Positions 57,313-64,000 of a DNA stretch of 64,000 bases are shown piece by piece (position 1 is the stretch's first letter; each line of letters opens with the position of its first letter). The notes beneath the pieces were generated by a model. The model was not told the DNA's origin. It searched no databases and was given only the letters and a program-made list of their open reading frames with translations. The position numbers and the translations under genes are program-made. Where the stretch lies: positions 1-64,000 of the forward strand of contig CAJTPH010000020.1 of NCBI GenBank assembly GCA_910578215.1. Reading direction: 5' to 3'. This DNA is from an uncultured Acetatifactor sp. (lineage in GTDB: Bacteria; Bacillota; Clostridia; Lachnospirales; Lachnospiraceae).

Positions 57313-59319
57313 ATGGGAAAAACAATTAAGGGAAAGCTGACAATCAGCGTGATCTGCATTGTTGCGGTAAGCATCATGCTGACGACGCTGGGCATTGTAA
57401 CGATGGCGGGAAGACGCCTGATTGAGGATCAGACGCAGGCTTTGCAGCTGAATGCCGACAGGTATGCGGAGGAGATCAATACCTGGATTGAAAACGAAAA
57501 GATGCTGGCGGAAGGGACCGCGAACAGTATAGAAGCGGCAGGAAGCACAGCAGACCGCCTTATTCAGTCGGCGCTGGATACCTATGCGGCAGACCGACCG
57601 GAGCTTTTAAATTTATACTGCGGAACGAAGGAAAGTAAGTTCCTTCAGTCAAACAGAGAGGCGGAAATACCGGAGGGGTATGACCCGGTACAGAGGGGCT
57701 GGTATCAGCAGGCGGCACAGGCGGGGAACACGGTGGTAACGGACCCTTATTGGGATGTGATTACAAACCAAATGTGCGCCACCATAGCCTCTCCGGTATA
57801 CATAAAGGGGGAACTGGCGGCAGTGATCGGTATCGATGTGACGCTGGCAACGGTTACCGACCTGACAAACAGCATTAATTTTGAGGATGGTGTGTACGGA
57901 TTTTTAGTAGACAGCAGCGGACATTATATCGCCCATGAAAATAAGCAATATGAGCCCACAGGGGAAAAGGCGGTTGCAGTTGCGGACATTATGCCGGGAC
58001 TTGGGGGTCTGATAAACGAAAACCTCACGGATGTGATAAAACTTAAGGATTATGACGGCAGTAAGCGGTATTTTGCCACATCGCTGATCAAAGGAAGCAA
58101 TTGGAGGCTGGGGGTGGCGGTTCCTACGGCAAACGTGAGAAGATCCCTGGAAGCCATGATCGGGGTGGCGGCTGCCACCGCGGTCTTGATGATCGCGCTG
58201 ATCACGGGATTTATGACCTGGATGATCGGCAGAATGCTTGCGCCTATCCAGATGCTGAAGCAATTTGCGTCCGGCGATTTTTCGGAGAACGCGGCGGCAG
58301 AAAAAAGTAATAAGATACCTGCGGAATATAAAAATGAGACGGAGCAGATCAGAACTGCGACAATAGAGGTAAAGCAGCAGATCAGGGAGATTATCCTAAG
58401 CACCAAAAACGAGGCGCGGAACATAGGAACCATTGCGGAGGACACATCCGCAAGGATGACGGTGCTGACGAAGGATATGGCAAATATTCTGGATGCGGCA
58501 GTGAGTGCAATGACGCAGACCGCGCAGGCAAGGGAGCTGGCAGAGCAGATCATGCACACCGGACAGACGCTTGGCACAGTGGTAGAAGACGTGGCGCAGA
58601 GGGCCAGGGCGGCATCCGGCCAGTCGGGAGATATTATGAGCCGTGCGGAGGCGCAGAATCAGTCGGCGGAGCAGGCGGGAAAGGACGCCGCGGATATTTA
58701 TGACCAGACAAGGGAAGAACTGGAAAAGGCAATTTCGGACAGCCAGAGAGTGCGGGAAATCGATACGCTGACAGAAGAAATTCTTTCTATCAGCGCCCAG
58801 ACAAATCTGCTGGCACTAAATGCGTCCATAGAAGCGGCAAGGGCAGGCGAAGCGGGAAAGGGCTTCGCGGTTGTGGCAGACGAGATACGCCTTCTGGCGG
58901 ATCACTCCAAGAATGCGGTAGGCAAGATCCGACAGGTTACAGAAGCCGTGGTGGGGAATGTATCCTTTTTGACTGAAAGCGCACAGAAGCTGTTGAGCTT
59001 TATGAACGACAAGGTTATGGAAAATTATAAGGACATGATTCGGCTGGCAGGAATGTATAAGCAGGACGCGGTATTTTACAGCGATATTTCAGGAAAGCTG
59101 GGAGAGGCGTCCCAGGAGCTGGACACGGGGATGGAAGGAATCAATGCCTCCATCGGCAGCATAACGGCGCTTGTGCGTGAGACGGCGGAATATATGCAGA
59201 AAATGGAGTGTGCGGCGGAAGAATCCAACGAGAATTCCAAGGCGGTGCTCGCTCAGACGGAGGAACTGTTCCGGTTAAGCGCCCTTCTCAATGAGACTGT
59301 GGCATCCTTCAAGGTGTAG
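57313..59319 (+). CDS. Methyl-accepting chemotaxis protein with extracellular dCache-like sensor
   Basis: The 668-residue receptor has a first membrane helix (about 10-32), an extracellular dCache-type domain (about 35-275, with GWYQQAAQAGNTVVTDPYWD and IGIDVTLATVTDLTN), a second helix (about 280-302), a HAMP segment (RMLAPIQMLKQFASGDF) and a signalling domain with the hairpin tip ISAQTNLLALNASIEAARAG and GFAVVADEIRLLADHS. It senses an external small molecule and signals to CheA. No che or flagellar genes are nearby. GAGGAGCTGCGGCT precedes the start. Confidence 0.93.
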   Translation: MGKTIKGKLTISVICIVAVSIMLTTLGIVTMAGRRLIEDQTQALQLNADRYAEEINTWIENEKMLAEGTANSIEAAGSTADRLIQSALDTYAADRPELLNLYCGTKESKFLQSNREAEIPEGYDPVQRGWYQQAAQAGNTVVTDPYWDVITNQMCATIASPVYIKGELAAVIGIDVTLATVTDLTNSINFEDGVYGFLVDSSGHYIAHENKQYEPTGEKAVAVADIMPGLGGLINENLTDVIKLKDYDGSKRYFATSLIKGSNWRLGVAVPTANVRRSLEAMIGVAAATAVLMIALITGFMTWMIGRMLAPIQMLKQFASGDFSENAAAEKSNKIPAEYKNETEQIRTATIEVKQQIREIILSTKNEARNIGTIAEDTSARMTVLTKDMANILDAAVSAMTQTAQARELAEQIMHTGQTLGTVVEDVAQRARAASGQSGDIMSRAEAQNQSAEQAGKDAADIYDQTREELEKAISDSQRVREIDTLTEEILSISAQTNLLALNASIEAARAGEAGKGFAVVADEIRLLADHSKNAVGKIRQVTEAVVGNVSFLTESAQKLLSFMNDKVMENYKDMIRLAGMYKQDAVFYSDISGKLGEASQELDTGMEGINASIGSITALVRETAEYMQKMECAAEESNENSKAVLAQTEELFRLSALLNETVASFKV

Positions 59320-59403
59320 GAGAGAGGCGGCTTATGCGGAGGGAACGGTAAAGTATGAAATAAACGGTAACGGTCGTAAGGGAGGGTATTTTAAGAAGAT
59401 CTT

Positions 59404-60588
59404 ATGAATATAATACTTATTTTGCGCTCTGAGGTAGTCTGCCTTACCATACTGCTATTGCTGATGGCGTACAGCTTGATCTGCGGCGCCAAATCGGAAA
59501 AAACCTTTTTACGGGTATGTATATGCTCACTGGGGCATGTGATCTTTGACGGCATAACGGTGTATACAGTAAACAATATAGAGACTACAGGGCGCGCGGT
59601 AAACTATATTATGCATTTTTTTATGTATCTGTTTGCAATGTGCTTCAGCTGTGAAATGTTCTGTTATATTATCAAAAATATATTTTCAGCCGTTTCCCTG
59701 CGCAGGTGGATGAAGGCCGTACGCCTTCCGGTGGCCTTATATGTGGCGGCAATGCCGTTTCTTGAAATAAATTATTACCAGGGCAACGGCACAATGTACA
59801 GCATGGGAAGCGCGGGAGCAGCTGCATTTGCGCTCACGGTAATCTATATGATACTGGGAGCCGTGCTGCTGCTTATCAATATACGCAGGGTTGAAACAAA
59901 CGTGGTGCTGGGTGTGCTGCCCTGCAGTATACTTGCTTTAACGGTTGTGGTGATTCAGCTTCTGGTGCCGGAGCTTCTTTTTACGGGAGCCGTTATGACA
60001 ATTATCACCACAGGGCTTTTCTTCTCCATAGAAAATCCCGTGGCGCATTATATGAAGCGCGCTTATATCGATCTGGATACGGGGATAAAGAATAAAAACT
60101 GTTATATTGAGGATATGAGGAGGCTCAACGAAACGTATTTTTCCGAACGGAAAGGCAGGGGGCCGCTTATATGTGCCGTCTGTGACATAAACTGCCTGAA
60201 AGCGGTAAACGACAGCTTCGGACATATGGAGGGCGATGAGCTGATACGTGCAGCCGCGGATGTGCTGTCCAAAACCTTTGAAAAAGCATACAACGTTTAC
60301 CGTGTGGGCGGCGACGAATTTATCGCGGTATTTATCGGCGTAAGCCGTGACCGCGTTGAGGGCGCCGTCGCCGATGTGAGAAAAGGCTGCAAAAAATATA
60401 CGAGTCTGAAATATCCTCTGAGTATTGCAATCGGTATTGCGGATTCCTGCGACGATGATTTCGCAAGCATTTACGATGTGGTCTCCCTTGCGGATAAGAG
60501 GATGTATGAAAATAAGACTCAGATAAAAGACAGTACGTCCCATTTTGAACCCTGTTGTGCCATAAATCGCCAAAAAGCTCCTCATTGA
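59404..60588 (+). CDS. Membrane diguanylate cyclase (GGDEF domain)
   Basis: The 394-residue protein has about six to seven N-terminal membrane helices (residues 1-215) and a C-terminal GGDEF domain (about 222-380). The active loop is VYRVGGDEFIAVF. DLDTGIKNKNCYIEDM and DINCLKAVNDSFGHMEGDEL are intact, so cyclic di-GMP synthesis is likely. There is no RxxD inhibitory site five residues before GGDEF (EKAY instead). It lies 84 bases after the chemoreceptor and may be in one transcript with it. Confidence 0.92.
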   Translation: MNIILILRSEVVCLTILLLLMAYSLICGAKSEKTFLRVCICSLGHVIFDGITVYTVNNIETTGRAVNYIMHFFMYLFAMCFSCEMFCYIIKNIFSAVSLRRWMKAVRLPVALYVAAMPFLEINYYQGNGTMYSMGSAGAAAFALTVIYMILGAVLLLINIRRVETNVVLGVLPCSILALTVVVIQLLVPELLFTGAVMTIITTGLFFSIENPVAHYMKRAYIDLDTGIKNKNCYIEDMRRLNETYFSERKGRGPLICAVCDINCLKAVNDSFGHMEGDELIRAAADVLSKTFEKAYNVYRVGGDEFIAVFIGVSRDRVEGAVADVRKGCKKYTSLKYPLSIAIGIADSCDDDFASIYDVVSLADKRMYENKTQIKDSTSHFEPCCAINRQKAPH

Positions 60589-60756
60589 CAAACCGGGCCG
60601 TCAATGCTAAGATTTTAATATCATCATGTCATTTGAACAAGCGCAGGCGACGGGAAACATAAATGAAGTGGTCTTTGGGAAAATGTCCTGATATGAGGCG
60701 GACAGCCTGTGCCTGCATGTATCTGTATCAGTAGAAATGTATTGGAAAGTATGCCG

Positions 60757-62322
60757 ATGAAGGATGGGACAGTGACGGGAAAAGGGCTCAGGGTAGGGGG
60801 CATAATACTTTGCTTGGTGACGGCCGTGCTGCTGGTGACAGCCGGAGGCTTGTTTTATGTGCGTATATATCAGGTGGAACCCGCCTTCAGCGAGATGACC
60901 TATGAATTCGGGACGCCTGTCAGTCAGGATATCCAGGACTACCTTGTTGGTACGGATTGGTCTGTGGGGCTGGGCGAGCTTGATTTGTCCCGGGTGGACG
61001 AGGACCGCACGGGAACATATCAGGCGGTGGCGCGCCACGGCAGCGGGCAGTTCAGCTACATAATTAATATTCGGGACACGGCGCCTCCGCAGATTGTCTG
61101 GAAGGACAGCCAGGTTTATCTTGCCCTGCAGAGGGAGTGCTCCGTGGAGGACGTTATAGAGGGCGTGATCGATGCGGACGCCTCGGCAAAGGCTTACTTT
61201 TTCGGGGAGGAGGGACTGAGCGACCACGTTTACTTCGACAGGCTGGGAGAATATGAGCTGGAGATTCTGGCGCGGGATTCCTCCGGAAACGAATCCTCCG
61301 GAAGGGTAACGGTCATTGTGGATATTCCTCCGGTATTGGATGGCATCCGGGATTTTTATGTGGCATTGGGAAGCGCGCCCGATTATCTGGATCAGGTGAC
61401 AGCCTGGGACGATATAGACGGCGATCTGACAGACAGTATCCGGGTGGAGGATTCGGAGGTTTTTCTGGACAGGGCGGGCGAGTATACCCTGACCTATCTT
61501 GCCACGGACAGCTACGGGCTGGTGACCGAGGAGGAGGCGAAGGTGCTGGTTGCCACAGAGGACGAGCTTCAGGAGCTGATTGGCAGGCGGCAGATCGACT
61601 ATAGGGAGGATGTTATTCTGGGGGCGCCCAATATCTATGACGCGGGCGTTTCCCGGGAGGATAACCTGGAGGAAACCCTGGAGTATATGCGCCCGGCTCT
61701 GGTGCAGCTGTATCATCCTACCGGCAGAGGCGGCTACAGCTCCGGTTCGGGTTATATCATGGAAATCACGGAGGACACCATCTTCATCTGCACAAACAGG
61801 CATGTGGTCAGCAAGTATGAGGACTGGGATATCTATTTCTTTGACGGAACCAGCGTGCCCGGGGAATGCCTGGGAACCAGCGAGGATTATGATGTGGGCG
61901 TGGCGACGGTGGCGCTGGAGGATGTGCCCCGGGCGCTGCTGCGGCAGCTTATGACCGTACATATTGACAGATTATATTGGGAGAGCCTGGACGAGCAGCC
62001 CATCGAGCTTGCCCTGGAGAGGATAGACAGGGAAGGCGGGCTGGTTCATACCACGGAGGGAAATCTGATTAAGATCAGACAGGATTTTGAATGGTACAAT
62101 CAGCTGGACCACACGGAGGTCACGGTGGAGCTGGTGCATGGGGATTCGGGCTCCGCGGTTCTGGACGGCTACGGAAATCTCATATGCATGGCGTATGCCT
62201 ATTCCACTACGCCTACAAGATATTGGTGTGTGCCGCTGGACGGAATATTGACCTGCTATGAGGAAATCACGGGAAGAATGCCTTATGTATACGGAGCGGA
62301 GCTTTTGCCAAGGCTGCCGTGA
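60757..62322 (+). CDS. Membrane-anchored trypsin-like serine protease with Ig-like (DUF5011-type) domains
   Basis: The 521-residue protein has one membrane helix (about 12-34), then two Ig-like extracellular domains (about 45-290; DTAPPQIVWKDSQVYL, DSSGNESSGRVTVIVD, DDIDGDLTDSIRV, DSYGLVTEEEAKVLV) and a C-terminal trypsin-fold domain. The catalytic triad is seen in TNRHVV (His), DYDVGVATV (Asp) and HGDSGSAVL (Ser). There is no PDZ domain, unlike HtrA. The ATG at 60757 has GGAAAG seven bases ahead; 60751 is an alternative. Target unknown. Confidence 0.8.
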   Translation: MKDGTVTGKGLRVGGIILCLVTAVLLVTAGGLFYVRIYQVEPAFSEMTYEFGTPVSQDIQDYLVGTDWSVGLGELDLSRVDEDRTGTYQAVARHGSGQFSYIINIRDTAPPQIVWKDSQVYLALQRECSVEDVIEGVIDADASAKAYFFGEEGLSDHVYFDRLGEYELEILARDSSGNESSGRVTVIVDIPPVLDGIRDFYVALGSAPDYLDQVTAWDDIDGDLTDSIRVEDSEVFLDRAGEYTLTYLATDSYGLVTEEEAKVLVATEDELQELIGRRQIDYREDVILGAPNIYDAGVSREDNLEETLEYMRPALVQLYHPTGRGGYSSGSGYIMEITEDTIFICTNRHVVSKYEDWDIYFFDGTSVPGECLGTSEDYDVGVATVALEDVPRALLRQLMTVHIDRLYWESLDEQPIELALERIDREGGLVHTTEGNLIKIRQDFEWYNQLDHTEVTVELVHGDSGSAVLDGYGNLICMAYAYSTTPTRYWCVPLDGILTCYEEITGRMPYVYGAELLPRLP

Positions 62323-62397
62323 CGGGAGGCTTAAAATATGCACAAGAGAACGGCTTGGCCAAAGACCGGGTCGTTACGCGGAAGAAGGGGGAGTCAT

Positions 62398-63234
62398 ATG
62401 TATCAGATCATCGATGGCAAGAGGATTTCTCAGGAAATTAAGGACGAGCTAAAGGAAAAGGTGGCGGCGATGAAGGCGGAGGGCGTGGAGAGATGCCTGG
62501 CCGTCATCCAGGTGGGAAGCGATCCCGCCTCCAGCGTGTATGTAAACAATAAGAAAAAGGCATGTGAGTACATCGGCATCAAGTCACTTTCCTATGAGCT
62601 GCCGGAGGAAACTACAGAGGCGGAGCTGCTGGAGCTGATAGGCAGCCTGAATGCCAGGGAGGACGTAAACGGAATTCTGGTGCAGCTTCCGGTGCCGGAG
62701 CACATCGACGAGGATAAGGTTCTTCTTGCCATTGCGCCGCAGAAGGATGTGGACGGCTTTCATCCCGTGAACGTGGGGAATTTGAGTATCGGACGTCCGG
62801 GCTATGTGTCCTGTACCCCTGCCGGCGTTATCCAGCTTTTAAAGCGTTCCGGCATTGAGATCGCGGGCAGGGAATGCGTGGTGCTGGGAAGGAGCAATAT
62901 CGTGGGCAAGCCTATGGCAATGCTGCTTCTCCGGGAGAACGGGACCGTCACGGTATGCCATTCCCGCACGAAGGATCTGAAGGAGATCACCAGACGGGCG
63001 GACATTCTTGTGGTGGCGGTGGGAAAGCCTAAGCTTGTGGATGCCGATTATGTAAAGGAAGGCGCTGTGGTCATCGACGTGGGAATCCACAGGAACGAGA
63101 ATAACAAGCTCTGCGGCGACGTGGATTTTGACAGCGTTGCGCCGCATGTATCCGCAATCACACCGGTGCCGGGCGGCGTGGGTCCCATGACCATCGCCAT
63201 GCTGATGAACAACTGTGTGGAGGGCTGCAGGTGA
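62398..63234 (+). CDS. folD: Bifunctional methylenetetrahydrofolate dehydrogenase/cyclohydrolase
   Basis: The 278-residue enzyme interconverts methylene- and formyl-tetrahydrofolate. Signs are VIQVGSDPASSVYVNNKKKA (with the catalytic Lys), GILVQLPVPEHIDE, PQKDVDGFHPVN, GRSNIVGKPMAMLLL and TPVPGGVGPMTIAML. GGGGGAGTCAT precedes the ATG at 62398; the frame upstream has no family similarity. Length is normal. Confidence 0.97.
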   Translation: MYQIIDGKRISQEIKDELKEKVAAMKAEGVERCLAVIQVGSDPASSVYVNNKKKACEYIGIKSLSYELPEETTEAELLELIGSLNAREDVNGILVQLPVPEHIDEDKVLLAIAPQKDVDGFHPVNVGNLSIGRPGYVSCTPAGVIQLLKRSGIEIAGRECVVLGRSNIVGKPMAMLLLRENGTVTVCHSRTKDLKEITRRADILVVAVGKPKLVDADYVKEGAVVIDVGIHRNENNKLCGDVDFDSVAPHVSAITPVPGGVGPMTIAMLMNNCVEGCR

Positions 63235-63347
63235 CGCTTAGGCGCAGGAGGCTGTTTTTTGAAGCCGGGGCGCGGAAGGTATATGTCTTTACGGGAGAGC
63301 TTTGTGAGGTCTACGGCGGCATTGAAGCCGGCCTGGAGAGTGTTTGA
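63231..63347 (+). CDS. Possible 38-codon gene between folD and the glycosylase
   Basis: A GTG overlapping the folD stop opens a 38-codon frame ending LCEVYGGIEAGLESV. It is basic at the start and has no recognised relatives. Translation could be coupled to folD. It may be only leader of the glycosylase gene. Confidence 0.2.
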   Translation: MTLRRRRLFFEAGARKVYVFTGELCEVYGGIEAGLESV

Positions 63348-63359
63348 AAAGGACATATG

Positions 63360-64000
63360 ATGAAAGAGAAATTTCAGGAATTTGTTGTCAGAATAGAGGA
63401 TGATTTTGACCTTGAGAAAATAATATCCTGCGGGCAGTGCTTCAGGGCGGGAGTGTTGGACGACGGGACCTGCCGGTTTATCACGGGAGATAACATTGTC
63501 TATATAAGAAAGCTGGAAGGGGACGATTTTCATGTCCGCTGCGGCGAGGGCGCATGGGAGCGGGTGTGGACGGATTATTTCGACCTGCGGAGAAGCTACA
63601 GGGACATCCGGGAAAGGGCGGATAAGAGCAACGGCTTTATAAGCGCCGCCATGGAGGCAGGCGCGGGTCTGCGCGTGCTGCGCCAGGAACCGTGGGAGAT
63701 GCTGGTCACCTTTATCATATCCCAGAGAAAAAATATTCCGGCTATATCCAGGGCGGTTGAAAGCCTGTCTGAAAAGTTTGGCGGCAGGATCGCCACGCCC
63801 TGTGAAACGGTTTGCGTCTTTCCCACGCCTGAACAATTGTGTCAGGCGGCGGAGGATGAATTGAATGCCTGCGGATTAGGCTACCGGACGGCTTACGTGA
63901 GGGACGTGGCCCGGCGGGTGTCCAAGGGGACGCTGGATTTGGACGCGCTTGCGGCATGGGGTGACGAGGCGCTTTTTGAGGAGCTTATGAAGGTCCGCGG
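63360..64000 (+). CDS. OGG-type DNA glycosylase (8-oxoguanine / 3-methyladenine family), 3' end outside window
   Basis: The first 213 residues are visible. They include the OGG N-terminal domain (FDLEKIISCGQCFRAGVLDD, TGDNIVYIRKLEGD, WTDYFDLRRSYRDIRERA) and the start of the helix-hairpin-helix glycosylase fold (EPWEMLVTFIISQRKNIPAI, CGLGYRTAYVRDVARRV). These enzymes remove oxidised or alkylated bases. The catalytic Lys/Asp region lies beyond the window end. AAAAGGA favours the ATG at 63360 over 63357. Confidence 0.9.
   Translation, partial: MKEKFQEFVVRIEDDFDLEKIISCGQCFRAGVLDDGTCRFITGDNIVYIRKLEGDDFHVRCGEGAWERVWTDYFDLRRSYRDIRERADKSNGFISAAMEAGAGLRVLRQEPWEMLVTFIISQRKNIPAISRAVESLSEKFGGRIATPCETVCVFPTPEQLCQAAEDELNACGLGYRTAYVRDVARRVSKGTLDLDALAAWGDEALFEELMKVR

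Noticed and set aside
60607..61962. 451-codon open frame on the - strand
   Set aside because: It lies wholly opposite the protease gene, has no recognisable domains and a Leu/His/Arg-rich composition typical of antisense reading of GC-rich genes.

Overview
The window looks like a chromosomal segment from a spore-forming Clostridia species, most likely a member of the Lachnospiraceae. Supporting signs are strong purine-rich ribosome binding sites, an alpha/beta-type small acid-soluble spore protein, a SpoIIM homologue with a sigma-E-like promoter, a YtvI-like membrane protein, and familiar Firmicutes gene orders (yicC-remA-gmk-rpoZ-rimO-pgsA-cinA, recA-recX-rny, pyrH-frr-uppS-cdsA-dxr-rseP, tig-clpP-clpX-engB). 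The assignment is inference from gene content; no rRNA is present.

Layout. 1-1.4 kb: the end of a serine-hydrolase-like gene, tRNA-Trp and an unrecognised gene. 1.8-11.2 kb: a housekeeping block on the + strand covering RNA turnover, nucleotides, phospholipid and DNA repair, with SOS-type control of recA. 11.5-16.5 kb: an aminotransferase preceded by a tandemly duplicated leader, a Nudix hydrolase, SpoIIM, DAHP synthase on the - strand, a KTSC protein and a tiny Fur-box-preceded Cys-rich membrane protein. 16.6-24.1 kb: an envelope and translation block (polysaccharide deacetylase, bactofilin, pyrH, frr, uppS, cdsA, dxr, rseP). 24.3-27.4 kb: an unusual pseudophosphatase-repeat-kinase fusion, transaldolase and a spore protein. 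27.5-40 kb: an accessory, often AT-rich stretch with dispersed hairpin repeats, feoA and feoB under probable DtxR-type operators, an XRE membrane regulator, a dead MocR-type gene, a decayed SsuABC-like importer and a pair of ABC exporters with a membrane accessory protein. 40-45.6 kb: trigger factor, ClpP, ClpX, EngB and a YtvI-like protein.

45.8-54.2 kb is the most interesting part: an atypical orphan response regulator, then a run of + strand genes encoding a 72-residue membrane protein, a Hanks-type kinase, a membrane protein whose C-terminus resembles that 72-residue protein, a coiled-coil protein, a double zinc-ribbon/FHA protein, a small [4Fe-4S] activase-type radical SAM protein and a two-part ClpB-like AAA+ ATPase. 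The last three are tightly packed. The combination suggests a phosphorylation-controlled remodelling machine at the membrane. No type VI secretion or tellurite-resistance structural genes accompany it.

54.3-64 kb: a secreted protein of unknown role, a DacF-type carboxypeptidase, a DUF3795 protein, a chemoreceptor, a membrane diguanylate cyclase, a membrane-anchored trypsin-like protease, folD and the start of an OGG-type DNA glycosylase that runs off the end.
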